This document shows, piece after piece, positions 12,270-23,164 of a stretch of DNA of 64,000 bases. The stretch covers positions 113,621,128-113,685,127 of the forward strand of contig OW799234.1 in NCBI GenBank assembly GCA_941918925.1. Reading direction: 5' to 3'. Every line of letters starts with the position of its first letter. The first letter of the stretch is position 1. This DNA comes from Phyto melanocephala. Taxonomy: Eukaryota; Arthropoda; Insecta; Diptera; Rhinophoridae. The notes under the pieces were generated by a model. It did no database searches. It was not told the origin of the DNA and was given only the letters and a program-made list of their open reading frames with translations. A program made the translations under genes and the position numbers.

Positions 12270-13331
12270 AACAAGTAAGGGTGCTATATTCGGCCGTGCC
12301 GAATCTGATAATACCCTTCACCATCATGTGAATGTGATGCGGTATAATCCCACATCGTAGCTTAACCTAATATCATGTTATTCGTCATTTTTCTTATTAT
12401 TTCCAATGCCATCCTTGATTTTTAATTTTTACGTAGTTAACTGTATTTTACTAGTCAAGACCTTTCATTTGATACCCATATTGATGGGGTTAAAAAAATT
12501 TGTTTCGCCATTTTGTTTCAGACGCCAGCTTGGATTTTACATTTTTTAATAATTAACTTTATTCTACTGGTCAAGCCCTTTCATTTGATACCCATATTGG
12601 GGGGGTTCAAGAAGTTACATTTTAAAATACCAGATTTGACCCATATATAGGTGTATTGTCCGCCGTTTTGTAGTATCGGCCAACATGAATTTGAATTTTT
12701 TTGTCGTGCTTATATTGCGCCAGTCAAGTTCTTTTAGATTATTCCAATACTGACTCTATCGTTTATAAAGAAGTTGAAAAAATTGGTTTTCGTTTATAAA
12801 TTTTTGGAATATATATTTATAAAAAAGTTTTTGCCTATAACTTTACCGGTTAAAGCATGCTTTATTCAAAATTTTTAATTGATGTCTCTAGAGGCATATT
12901 ACATTTGCAAATAGTAAATATTATTCTATGACTTAAAAATTTCAATTTTAGTGGTAAAAATATTCGAAAAAACAAAGGCAGTCGTGTTTATTTGCTCATA
13001 TCTTGGAAAGCTATGGGGCGATTGTGCTGAATTTCAATAGCAATTCATTCCCAGATATTTCCAAAAGATTGCTACCATACGCAGATCTGAGGAACATATG
13101 GTTGCTTCTATGAGTTGATTTCAACCTACACACGGACAGACGGACACAACGACATGGCTTAATCGACTCCTCTACTCATCAGCTTTATATAAAATATATG
13201 GGGTCGGAAATGAAAATTGTAGAAATTACAAACGGAATGACAAAGCCATATATACCCTGGTGCACCACAGGTTAGGTTAGGTTAGATCCGGCAGCCGCCC
13301 GAAGGCATAGCTCACTTGGTTAAGGGTATCA
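12270..13331 (+). repeat. Dispersed repeat family B, copy 1 (long form)
   Basis: Begins AACAAGTAAGGGTGCTAT with a CGGCCGTGCCG hairpin-like segment. It contains two diverged internal copies of a module with CATTTGATACCCATATTG (about 12465 and 12580) and the conserved block with GGACAGACGGACA and GGGGTCGGAAATGAAAAT. It closes near GGGTAT at 13331. The inner end is interrupted by a short retrotransposon stub at 13271-13319. Non-coding. Confidence 0.7.
13271..13319 (-). mobile_element. 49-bp 3' stub of a LOA/I-like retrotransposon
   Basis: A GTTAGGTTAGGTTAG run followed by GCAGCCGCCCGAAGGCATAG matches the 3' end of the longer element at 40930-41581 almost base for base. It interrupts the end of a family B repeat where other copies read directly from CACAGGTG into AAGGGTAT. 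It appears to be an extremely 5'-truncated insertion. Confidence 0.7.
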
Positions 13332-14103
13332 AAAATGTTAAATATTTGCCGGTTAAAGTTTTTGAAGACAAAAAAAATTTTTTTTTTTTTCATTAAAAAT
13401 ATTTAATGCCAACAATTTCCGAATAGCTCCGAAGCAGTTGAAAATATAAAAAATATATGTAAGATTTACTTAAAGGTAATTTTATTTCGCTTCATTTGGT
13501 GTTTCAGTTATTCAAATCAGACAAAGCCGTTAAAATTATATAGAAATAGGAAAGGGTGGTCGCCTTGTTTAGAGGAAAATATTAGCCGTGCCCTTAAAAA
13601 AATATCTACGTGATCTGTGAAAACTGAAACTGGATTTAAATTTAAGAAATTAAGAATATTTATGTTCATGGATAAATTTGTTTGCAGACCAGTGTAATCA
13701 TCACATGCTTATTAAAAAACTTGTTAATTTGTATTAGTGGTATATAATACAAACATAGAATATATTCGAAATCTCTGCACAATATTTGTAAAAAGTCATT
13801 AAGGCTGTTTTTTTTATCATATTTATCAATTTACAATTATTGACGACTCAAATAATAATTCATTTAAATATTAATAAGCTCAAGTGTAAAAAAATATTAA
13901 ATATTTTTTATAATACTGTAATACCCTACATTTATTTGCTATTCGTATTTAATTGGTCCTTTTATATGAAACCTTTATCTTAAAGTGATATAATAATATT
14001 CTTTTATTTAAAAAAAGTTTTTTTTCATACACTCAATTTGTAAAAGGTTAGGTAATAAAGGCGTATAATGTAAGTATTAGTAACGCTTTTTGTAAATACA
14101 AAT
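13332..14103. other. AT-rich spacer, no gene recognised
   Basis: No open frame of note and no repeat boundary. The right end is where the Penelope-like inverted pair starts. Confidence 0.5.
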
Positions 14104-14176
14104 ATTATATTCGATTTTTATTTAAGCTTGAGATCACTTTTTTGTTTTTTTATAAAAAATTGTTTATTAACCAATA

Positions 14177-14208
14177 TTTCGCTACCAAACAATGGGTAGC
14201 TTCTTCAG
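14177..14208 (-). ncRNA. Hammerhead-ribozyme-like motif in Penelope-like 3' region
   Basis: On the minus strand CTGAAGA (fits CUGANGA) is followed by A, a 6-bp stem GCTACC/GGTAGC with an 8-base loop, and GAAA. These are the two conserved hammerhead core boxes around stem II. Penelope-like elements are known to carry minimal hammerheads. Here there is one extra A before stem II, and I cannot find a good stem III with a UH cleavage site, so it is likely degenerate. Confidence 0.5.
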
Positions 14209-14439
14209 GGTAAATATGTATACAAATTATATTAACAAAAAACAAATTCAAAAACAATTACAAATTGACAAAAAACTATTTTGTAAAAAAGGCGGGAAAA
14301 TATTTTTTCAATATAAACAATTTTTGAAATATACAAAACAAACGAAAATAGTTCATTTACATATTATATAAATACATAGTAATAATTTACAAAAATAAAA
14401 ATAACAAATACTTAAAAACAAATACTAAGACTACCGTTT

Positions 14440-14658
14440 TCATATCTTATCAACTAAATATCTATAATTCTGGGCAACATTTGCTGTATCAGTCTTATAG
14501 TTAATTCGCTGTGTAGGTGGTACTTTAATAATTTGTAACATTTCTAACATATTCCTGCGTCTGTAATTGTTTTCTTTGTTTAAAATTAATGTATTATTGA
14601 AATCTGGATAATGATTAGAATTAGTGCAATGTATTGACAATGCTGTCTTTTGTGTCAA
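14440..14658 (-). pseudogene. Penelope-like GIY-YIG endonuclease C-terminus (truncated)
   Basis: Residues read SIHCTNSNHYPDFNNTLIL, then NYRRRNMLEML, then NYKTDTANV, and the frame ends at the native stop. This matches the C-terminal part of the GIY-YIG endonuclease domain that follows the RT in Penelope-like elements (pattern H..H..DF.N..IL..E..Y..R...E). The GIY-YIG core and the entire RT are absent because of 5' truncation. The ATG used here is internal to the ancestral protein. No function is expected. Confidence 0.75.
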
Positions 14659-14673
14659 TGTAGTGTTGCTGTT

Positions 14674-14784
14674 ATGTTAGAAATGTTACAAATTATTAAA
14701 GTACCACCTACACAGCGAATTAACTATAAGACTGATACAGCAAATGTTGCCCAAAATTATAGATATTTAGTTGATAAGATATGA
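14674..14784 (+). pseudogene. Last 36 codons of Penelope-like endonuclease
   Basis: Identical in translation to the last 36 residues of the minus-strand fragment (ends YRYLVDKI and stop). It is truncated right at a Met codon, which is the copy's 5' break point and not a true start. No function is expected. Confidence 0.7.
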
Positions 14785-15121
14785 AAACGGTAGTCTTAGT
14801 ATTTGTTTTTAAGTATTTGTTATTTTTATTTTTGTAAATTATTACTATGTATTTATATAATATGTAAATGAATTATTTTCGTTGGTTTTGTATATTTCAA
14901 AAATTGTTTATATTGAAAAAATATTTTCCCGCCTTTTTTACAAAATAGTTTTTTGTCAATTTGTAATTGTTTTTGAATTTGTTTTTTGTTAACCAATTAG
15001 TGCATGAAGTTCCCTGGTGCTATACTTACCTTTTTTATATATTACGCATTGAAATAAGTCTAATAAAGTAGTTTTAATTTTTAGTTAGTTTAAAAAATGT
15101 GTTTTGGGGGTTTTGGGGACC

Positions 15122-15137
15122 GTCCCTTATAAGGGAC
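15122..15137. repeat. Palindrome GTCCCTTATAAGGGAC (1 of 3)
   Basis: Perfect 16-bp palindrome near the left end of the deleted piggyBac element. Identical to the copy at 16082 and, except for the two central bases, to that at 16433. Likely a subterminal transposase-binding site, by analogy with subterminal repeats of piggyBac (inference). Confidence 0.6.
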
Positions 15138-15138
15138 A

Positions 15139-15972
15139 CTATGCAGTATGGGCATTTGAAGTGTGATATTGCTTGAAGCATTCTTTCGGATGAATCCCTT
15201 TCTCGCACTTAGTACATAAAAAGTTAGACTTCTTTCCGCAATAGGCACATCTCTTATCCGTATTCGAGTACTCAATCATATGGTTTTTTCCATCGTAGCG
15301 CGCATCAGGGTTGGGTCGTTCGGATGAACTTTCCGCATAAGGATCCATGCGTTTACAATCGATGCGCCCAACATATATGCAAATATGGGCCACCACCACT
15401 TACGCTGTATAATTCTAGACCGGTACACAGCCACCATCTGGTCCATTTTATCAACGCCTTCCATACCTTGATTATAGTGCTGAAGAAGTTTCAGCTGTGG
15501 TATCTGTATCGCACCTTGCCCTCTCGTGTAGCGCTTGCACGTCTCGATATCATTCTCAGGTCAACATTTTTCTGAAGAACATATAAATTTGTCTGCTCAA
15601 CACAAAAATTTATAATGCCTTCAGAAAAAAATAGCTCAAAGAAATCAGTAGGCGAACTGGCGGCTTGAGCTTCGGCACTCGGCGGTATTGTTTCGCATTC
15701 CGTTTGAATGTCGTACACCGGGTTCACTTTCGCCAACGCAAGGCATTTCCCGCACGCACACTCGAACTGACGGTTTTTCTGTATTTAGCCAGTGGCTCAT
15801 CGTCACTGTCACTCCAGTCATCGAATTCGTCTTGGATCTCGCCTTCCGCAGTCAATAATTTCGGGCCGAGATGATCCAAGTTCGCCTCGTGTTCGGCATC
15901 ACTACCGTCCGAATCCTGGTCGGTCGCATTTTCCTCCAATGGTGGGATTGCAAAAATGTCAAATTCTTGCAA
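15139..15972 (-). pseudogene. Deleted and frameshifted piggyBac transposase
   Basis: Minus-strand pieces in order: an acidic N-terminus rich in Asp/Glu/Ser (15972-15724); a second piece with VNPVYDIQTECETIPPSAEA and SPTDFFELFFSEGIINF (about 15730-15555), the start of the DDE_Tnp_1_7 fold; then a jump to the C-terminal part with EGVDKMDQMVAVYRSRI and WWWPIFAYMLGASIVNAW (15464-15276); and finally a Cys-rich finger CAYCGKKS, CTKC, H, C (to 15139). The third catalytic Asp motif (GVDKMD) survives, but the region holding the first two aspartates is missing between about 15550 and 15500. Frame changes occur near 15730 and again around 15470 and 15390. No active enzyme is possible. Confidence 0.85.
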
Positions 15973-16081
15973 CTGACCATCAAAAGCTTCGATCTCTTCC
16001 AGTATTTCAGCTACTGTTAGTCTGTAATAAAATATTAATGTTGTAATAAAATATTATTGTTAACTGTCCTCTCTGCATAGC

Positions 16082-16097
16082 GTCCCTTATAAGGGAC
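16082..16097. repeat. Palindrome GTCCCTTATAAGGGAC (2 of 3)
   Basis: Identical to the copy at 15122, placed upstream of the transposase N-terminus on the minus strand. It could also be a promoter-proximal site. Confidence 0.6.
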
Positions 16098-16432
16098 GTT
16101 GGATAACTAACGGTATTATTCACAAATTACAATATTTTTATCACTCACAACAACTTAAATTTGTTTATTACAATAAATTTAAGATAATTGCATTTAAAAT
16201 TGTTAAATAATTTCACCTGTATTATTTGTTATTCACATTTACTTACCTCCCAAGTGTGCTGATATTTTTTTTTTAGTTGTTGTTCCATATTTCGCAAAAA
16301 AAATCACACAATTTAAAGTTTACTGCACTGCAATCAATCACAAACTGGTTTGGTGTAATGTCAACAACTATACCATCAACTTACATGAGATCTGTATTGC
16401 AAAATGGGAGAGTAAGAGAGCAAAAGCTGACC

Positions 16433-16448
16433 GTCCCTTTAAAGGGAC
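16433..16448. repeat. Palindrome GTCCCTTTAAAGGGAC (3 of 3)
   Basis: Perfect palindrome ending 16 bp inside the right TIR end. It differs from the others only in the two central positions. Confidence 0.6.
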
Positions 16449-16491
16449 CTTATGCACTAATGGGTTAATATAATTTGTATACATATTTACC

Positions 16492-16523
16492 CTGAAGAAG
16501 CTACCCATTGTTTGGTAGCGAAA
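16492..16523 (+). ncRNA. Second copy of the hammerhead-like motif
   Basis: Same CTGAAGA, GCTACC/GGTAGC hairpin and GAAA as in the left arm, on the plus strand after the piggyBac insertion. Stem III and the cleavage position are again not convincing. Confidence 0.5.
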
Positions 16524-16596
16524 TATTGGTTAATAAAAAATTTTTTATAAAAAAACAAAAAAGTGATCTCAAGCTTAAATAAAAATCAAATATAAT

Positions 16597-18023
16597 CAAT
16601 TAAAAAAGATCAAGAAATTTAGACGATATATTTCAATACAAATATTTAAAATTTATTTTTTTAAATACATTCTTTTCTGCATATTAATCACTTTTTTATT
16701 CGAAAATAATCATATTAAAATTGCAAGAACTAAATTAATTAAATTTATTTGAATTTAATTTTCTTTGTATATTTTATATATTCTACGATTGTGAACATAT
16801 AATATTTGGATTAAGAAATTTTGATCCGAAGAAAAACTGAAGATTACATAGTCACCCAAAAAAGTATTTTTTCCGATTTGTATGAAACTTTTGTATGTTG
16901 CATGTTTATGAATCGAGAAGATGATATAATGGGAACTATGAAATGCTCTTTTTAAATTGTTAAATAAATGTATAAATGGATTTTATAATTTTTTTCCCCA
17001 AAGGGAAAAAACCATAACCGGTTCATTGGAGACCCTATTAGATATATAATTTTACAAAGCTTATAAATAGAAAATTTAATTAAGCTATATGTTCATCTTT
17101 CTGTGTTTTGGTTGAAATCAACCTTTACATATTGCACAAATCAAAAAGTCGTGTCAATATTTTTTAAATATTTGAAAATAAATCTCTATTGGAAGCCAAC
17201 TAATGTGCCCCATATTGTAAGCGAACAAAGACGACTGCCACAAAAAATATCAATTGTCCGCCCTCAGAAAACTTATATACATCTTGTTCCTGTTCTTAAA
17301 TATAATATGATAAACCACCACGATGCTGTATATAAAAAAATTCGGCTCATCCAAGTCTGTAAAAACATAAATTTCTACAAGCTGACAACATACCACGCTG
17401 ATTATAAACCACATTATAATAGAATTGCAAGTTATTTTTATAAGTAAATTGTAAAAGACTTGAACTTTAAACTATTAAAAATATATTGTTTTTGAAAGTT
17501 AGAATATAACTTTAACGCTTAAAAAACTAATTAGATAATTTGGTGTAAGAACTACTACAATCGCTATTAACCAACTTAACATTTTTTACTTATTTTATTT
17601 TGTAATTTTTATTAATATTTTTTATTTCACGTAAGTATTGTGCCATCATTTGTTTTTATATTTTGAATTGAATTTAATTTCATTGCATTTTTTATTTGTC
17701 TGATTACAATCATTTTAATTTAAATAATAGATTAGTTATTATTTTTTTTTTTTTGATTTTTCAATGAGAGTGTTTAATTTAAAAAATGTTGTCATGAAAT
17801 ATGTTTAATAAATTTGTTTTTTTTTTACTTATATACGATTATTGCAATGGTACTTGATATGCTAAATATATCTATATATATTATTTTTATAAATAAATAA
17901 AATGTAGCCCAATGTGAAAATTATATATCAATACCGAAATATATTCCAATTTGAAAGAAAGTTAATTTAAAAAAAATATTAATAAAAAAATTTATATTTA
18001 TGATTAAGTAATTTGTGTAAATA
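16597..18023. other. AT-rich spacer, no gene recognised
   Basis: One open frame of 114 codons (17103-17447) has no recognisable motif and a codon composition like the surrounding AT-rich DNA. I do not regard it as a supported gene. Confidence 0.5.
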
Positions 18024-18461
18024 TTTTTATATATAAAAATCAAAACCACTTTTCGTTGTAATTTTATAACTCAAGAACGGGCTCACCCATTCGAACAAAA
18101 TGTTTAGGCTTCGTTCGGACTTTGTTCGGATGGTTTATGTGAAGTTTGCTCAAAATCCGTAGAGCGGTTTACGGTAAAATCCAGATAGGACCGAAGAGCC
18201 TGTTAAAATTAATTGGATAGGTGTCTGGTACTTTTTGGAGATTTTGAGTTTTAAGGTGATTGATTAAACGGGTAAAAACTGAATATTGGTAATTTTTTGA
18301 ACAGCATTTAGCTTTGAGAGGGAGAGCAATAGGAGTTTGAAAATAGCTAGCAATTAAATAAATATATATATATTTTTATGAATAGATGAATTTGATGTTC
18401 CAATTAAATTTTTTTATTATTTCACTTGATACGTACGTAGCGAAGCACGTACCGGGAGGCA
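18024..18461 (+). mobile_element. Degenerate Helitron/DINE-like element
   Basis: Starts with a TATATATAAAAATC segment followed by a conserved block (AACTCAAGAACGGGCTCACC). It ends GCGAAGCACGTACCGGG, very like the 3' end GCGAAGCACACCGGG of the better preserved element at 63566-63997. The terminal CTAG is not intact here. No coding capacity. Confidence 0.5.
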
Positions 18462-18559
18462 GTTTTTATATATTTTGTATAGCCAACTGGAAATCCAGAA
18501 GTCAACTGTTGCATGTCATCAAAAAGTTCCCTTAAAAAACAAAATTTGCTTTAGAACAG

Positions 18560-18727
18560 GGCAAAGTTTCCCATTTCGATGGTAGACATAATGTGATAAT
18601 TGCATGATATTTTATTTAACACAATAGTACTGGGAACCATTATATATTTTAACCACAATCATGAAAATCAATCATCTTAGTTTGCTCTTAAGTTATAATT
18701 ACCACAACCACGTTTTTTTTTTGCATG
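18560..18727 (-). repeat. Diverged partial copy of the TA-flanked MITE
   Basis: Reverse complement aligns over about 150 bp with the left part of the MITE at 54057 (shared ATGGTTGTGGTAACCATAAT versus GTGGTTGTGGTAATTATAAC, then the AGAGCAA and TGATTG blocks). By eye roughly two thirds of the bases match. Only one half of the element is present. Confidence 0.5.
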
Positions 18728-19904
18728 TCATAACACAACAAATAATTTAATCATTTAAAATCAGGTAATAGCTTGTTAAAAGTCTAATAAAAATTAACAA
18801 TATGTTTTGTCTAAATTTTTTTCAATCTACTTATTTTTCAGTCGTGCTTACATCTTACTCTGGTATCCAAAAGTTAACATGAAACTTTTAAAGCTTAACT
18901 TGTTTTATTTAAATACAGGGTGTCCGCGGGCAGGTATACAACTTTGTTTGTTTATAATTTTTATTTAAAAAATTTACCTGCTTCAGTTGTGTCGTTCTCA
19001 ACAATAACAAGTTTAAAATTTTTATTCTCAGAATTCGAAGCTACTAAGTTGGCCGCTAATTAATAAGTCTTATGTCGAATTTTGTATTTATTCATGAAAT
19101 AATAATTCTTAGATTTCAATATATACAGCTGAGAGCGCACGTCTGGTACATAAGCCTAAGCAATGTTCTTTGCTCAAGGCATATCCATAAGGTAGTCGTA
19201 TCCAATTAGCTGACTGTTTTTTTTATATCCAATTTATAAGCGTTATCAACTTTTTTTTTAAAGTCTGGCTGCACTTGTTTTTTTTTATTTTTTATTTTTT
19301 TTTTATTACTTATACAATTAATAATTTGAAGTTTCAGTTGGTTTAAAACGTTTTAAAAAATGTAAAACCACGAATAAATATTTTTCGCTTTAACTTTTTT
19401 ATAAATTAAGTATTCAAATAAAAGAAGAAAATAACAGAATTATGTGGCGTATGCCGGCATATACAAAAACAAAATGAATGTGTTTTGTAATTGTTGTGTT
19501 TGTTGCCGCAATGCATATACCTTATGGATATGCCTTGTCTTTACTGATGCAATTGAGAAATGCACACAAGTGCTGCAGTTTTTATAGCAATTGTAAACAT
19601 TTTTATGTTAACAGTTGCAAAAAATTTATGTTTTCAAAATTAATTATAAATAACGTTAAGTTTAAACAATGCACTGGGTAGTATTTAAATATTATAAAAA
19701 CAAACAGAGTTGTATTTGAAATGAGCGTTTTATAAAAAAAAGAAATAAAGCGTAATTTTTTAAGCTTAGTTTTTTTTTTAAATCTAATAAAACACTCAAA
19801 TATGCATCATATACTCAAAATTTGTATGGGAATCGATAAATTGGTATTTTCCATTTACTTTTTAAAAATAATTTTATGTAAATGTTGCCCGCGGCTCTGG
19901 TTCA
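18728..19904. other. Spacer with one isolated inverted repeat, no gene
   Basis: AT-rich, with T-tracts near 19270-19310. The only structure is the 20-bp inverted repeat listed separately. A 67-codon frame at 19478-19681 overlaps that repeat and has no motif. Confidence 0.5.
19175..19537. repeat. Perfect 20-bp inverted repeat, 323 bp apart
   Basis: CAAGGCATATCCATAAGGTA at 19175-19194 is exactly mirrored at 19518-19537. The match does not extend outward. It could be the ends of a small DNA transposon or a remnant of a foldback insertion. Confidence 0.5.
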
Positions 19905-20541
19905 AATGGTCCCTTCGTAAGGTCTAATTTTGCACTACTTTTTCGAGCATTTCGGCCTGTATTCCATGAATAACACGTGTTATGTTATACTCTAAGGCTT
20001 CAATTGTGCTTGGCTTGTTCACATAGACCAACGACTTCACAGTTAAGAGGCATCAAATCACATGATCTTGGCGGCCCAACTCACAGGGCCATTTCGAGAG
20101 ATAAACTGCACATCAAATTCATCCTTCAATATATCCATTGTTTCACGAGCTGTGTGGCATGTGGCACCGTCTTGTTAAAACCACATATCTATCATGTCTA
20201 ACTCAGCCAATTTGGGGCAAAAAAAAAGTCGCGTATCATACCTCGATATTGTTCGCCGTTGACGGTAACGTTTCTTCCACGGTCGTCTTTGAAGAAAAAT
20301 AGACCGATGATGCCACCAGCCCAAAAACCACACCAAACTGTCGTTTTTACGGGATGCATTGGTAACTCTTGTACGCCATGTGACTGTGCGACAGTTTTGC
20401 TTGTTTACGTATCCATTTAGCCAGAAATGAGCCTCATCGCTGAAGACAACTTTTCGATAAAATTGTGGATTTCACAGAGCACGAATTTTGATAATAAATT
20501 TCAACGATTTGCAATCGTTGCTCGTTTGTGAGTTTCTCCAT
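19905..20541 (-). pseudogene. Mariner-type transposase relic, internally deleted
   Basis: The minus strand starts with an ATG at 20541 and an HTH-like N-terminus (EKLTNEQRLQIVEIYYQN). It then jumps directly to the catalytic domain: FSDEAHFWLNGYVNKQN with the first Asp, FLGWW/AGGIIG, RNVTVNGEQYRGMI, QDGATCHTARETMD with the second Asp, and PPRSCDL with the third. Frame changes and stops separate these blocks, and the DNA-binding linker between the N-terminus and FSDEAHF is missing. The order and motifs are those of the Tc1/mariner superfamily. Dead copy. No ITRs could be identified. Confidence 0.8.
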
Positions 20542-23160
20542 GATGAAACACTTTTCATTTTCACAGATGTAGTTTATACAGAATTACCAACCAGTGCTGC
20601 CAGCCTGAAAAACTTAATTCATAAAAAATCTCCCCTTATAAGTAAATGCGAGCTACTAAAGGGTATACTTTTTCCGTTTTCACAAATCCTTAATTGTATA
20701 TAAATTAAGATCACTGATATTCGCCAATGTGGCAAGTAATATTTTTTTAACAATATAATAATTTATGGAATAGTACATAGACATGTGTTAATATTTTTAT
20801 AAGAATATTTTACAAGTATACTTTTACAGTTATTTTCACATTAGCTCAAATCACAACTATGTGCAAATGGTCTTATACCAGTGCATTTGCAAAAGAGTAC
20901 ATTTTCAGTTCACACATACAAAGTATACACAAATAGACCACGTCTACACGTTTACAAATTTGAAATAAGAAATGCCAAGGTTGTGTGCTTGTTGTTTTGT
21001 AACTATTTACTACACAGCATTTCATAAACAATTATTTAATATGGCAAATCGGATACCTAAAAAATCTCAAGCTCCATTGAGAGAAATGTTGAGAAAAATT
21101 ATGGTTTAATGTAACAACGCAAAATTATACACATCAAATGCATGGCTACAGAATTGAAGACAAGCATACATTCATACATGAGTCTATTTAAAATCACCAT
21201 AAAAAATAATCTTTTCCTAAAGACTTCTCTGAATTCAAGAAATTATTCATTCTTGCAGCCAAAATGACAAATTTCAACAGATGACTTTGTACAGCATTAT
21301 TAAAAATTTGTCAAAGTATTTGTCAAACATAAGCTTAGCCATTGATGGTGAAATTTTGTCTAAAGAATTTTTTTTTTCCCCATCTTCTTTACAACTTGTC
21401 TTCAAGCAGCACAAACTACTGTTGCTTAGGTTTATGCAAAACAAATTGCTAAAAAAGATGTTTTGTACACAAAATGCATTCACTTACTATGGGCTTAAAT
21501 TTGTGTTTAAAAAAGTCTTAGGACAGTCTTAGTTTTTTTCTTTTCTTAAGCATAAAGACCTTTATATAAGGGTTTGTTTTGTTTTGTATCAGCCTTTGAA
21601 CAGACAAATGCATAGACAATTTGCTTAAATTTATCTAACTGACTAACGAACTGTATGTTTGTCAGCTGGTCTGTGTATTTTAACTGACTGAGTGAGTGAC
21701 GGAATGTACATTATATCTCTTGTCTGATTGTATTTGTTGTATTTTAAGGAAATTTACAGAAATTGTAAACATCTCATTCTCAGCATTTAATTTATTTGAA
21801 ATATTTAAGTGTTCCTCTGAACAAATTAGCTTTTATTGAAAAGTTGCCATGCATTGGCTTTCTTCTCTATTTCGTTCGTTTTTAACCCAAAATGAGTAGA
21901 ATTAGACAAGACAATACTGGGTTAGTTTTTTTTTATAGGTTTAACTTATTGTATATAGGGCTTTCCTAGGAAGCAATGCTTTTGATTTCAGCTAAAGCCT
22001 TAAATTCGCCTTATTCGTATTCACCCGAGACTTAGTGTTATGAATAAAAACAATTTTATCATTTAAACATGACCATTAATTAACTTGCCATGGTTGATAG
22101 TAACAAATGTCACCTAAACAAATAACTAGGCAGACAAAAACTGCACATTTAAACTGCACTTAACTGCAAACCCTTTGTTGATTCTGCCATGCAACAAATC
22201 AGCCAACAGCAGCTAGTTTGTCAGTCAGTGATTCAGTATGTCTTTCCGATAGATGTATGAATGGATGTAAACACATAAACATTGTGATGGTAACAGCATA
22301 AACAATACAATAGGATAAGAAGAATAAAGGAAGAAAATACTGCACAACAAAATGTAAAATAACAACAAACTATTAAACGAATACAAAAGGGAAATAACAG
22401 TAATTTGTGACAGGAAATTAAAATGCAGAATATAATCACACTAACACAAAGAAACATGGATTGAAAAAATATAGAATATTAAAGAAAATAACTAGAACTG
22501 CCATAAAAATAGTGAAAGTCGAATTCTGGGAGAACTTCGTTTACTAACAGACAGATATGGAGAACTATCAGATAAATATGGGGACTATCAGACAAATATA
22601 GAAAATCTCAAAAAATATTTAAAATATAGAAAGTGAAAATTTATTTTTATAAAAAACTATTGATTAAATTAAAAATTTCTATAATCAAATAATTAATAGA
22701 CAGTCTTATATAAAGTTTAGTTTTCGGTTTCAATTTGTGGAATATGTTGAGCAACTTTAATTATTTCACGAGAAAAATTTGACATACAAATATTTTCTTT
22801 TAATTCGTATAAACAAGAAAATTCAAACTGAATTTTTTACGAAATAACTATTGTTCATATTATGGCATATGAAATAAAATGTTGCTTGAATGTCGACAGA
22901 AACATTTCATATGTTTCTTACATAATAAACAGAGTAGCAGTACGCATCATTATTTCATGAGTACTTCTTACGAATTGTTTTAAGTCCAGTATTCTGTTTC
23001 TAAGCAGCGTATCGAATAAAATTTGTAGTTGCATTAAGTTAAATAAAACTCAAATCGTGCAATAAATTTTTTTCTTTTTTCAACGTAAGCTTTTATATAA
23101 GTATACATATGTCAGATACTATTATTTTAAAACTCATTAATTTTCAATTGTTATGACGAT
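20542..23160. other. Spacer, no gene recognised
   Basis: Short frames only. Two overlapping ones on opposite strands at 21274-21532 have no motif. At 22548-22612 a unit like AGATATGGAGAACTATCAGA is repeated about three times imperfectly. Nothing else was found. Confidence 0.5.
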
Positions 23161-23164
23161 CAAA

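Larger units (their letters stand above)
14104..14673 (-). mobile_element. Penelope-like element 3' fragment, left arm
   Basis: This minus-strand fragment carries the end of the C-terminal endonuclease region and a 3' UTR. Positions 14104-14550 are nearly identical, in reverse complement, to 14674-14988 joined to 16469-16596 (one mismatch seen in about 115 bases around the coding end). This copy extends about 110 bp further 5' than its partner. It is 5'-truncated, as is usual for target-primed retroelements. The two copies meet 5' end to 5' end at about 14660-14674. Confidence 0.8.
14993..16464 (-). mobile_element. Internally deleted piggyBac-type element
   Basis: Flanked on both sides by TTAA (14989-14992 and 16465-16468), the obligatory piggyBac target. 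The ends are CCAATTAGTGCATGAAGTTC and, inverted, CCCATTAGTGCATAAGGTCC, giving TIRs of about 15 bp with mismatches. It is 1472 bp long and holds minus-strand remnants of a transposase without its catalytic middle. Three perfect 16-bp palindromes lie in the interior and near the right end. It is inserted in the right arm of the Penelope-like pair, so it is younger than that pair. Confidence 0.85.
14674..16596 (+). mobile_element. Penelope-like element 3' fragment, right arm (split)
   Basis: Plus-strand copy, inverted relative to the left arm and starting abruptly at the ATGTTAGAAATG of the coding end. It runs to 14988, is interrupted by the piggyBac-derived element at a TTAA, and resumes at 16469-16596. 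Removing the insert and one TTAA restores exactly the left-arm sequence (TTTTTTGTTAATATAATTTG), so the left arm serves as an empty-site control. Confidence 0.8.

Noticed and set aside
17103..17447. 114-codon open frame
   Set aside because: No motif, no supporting signals, and composition like the surrounding AT-rich DNA.
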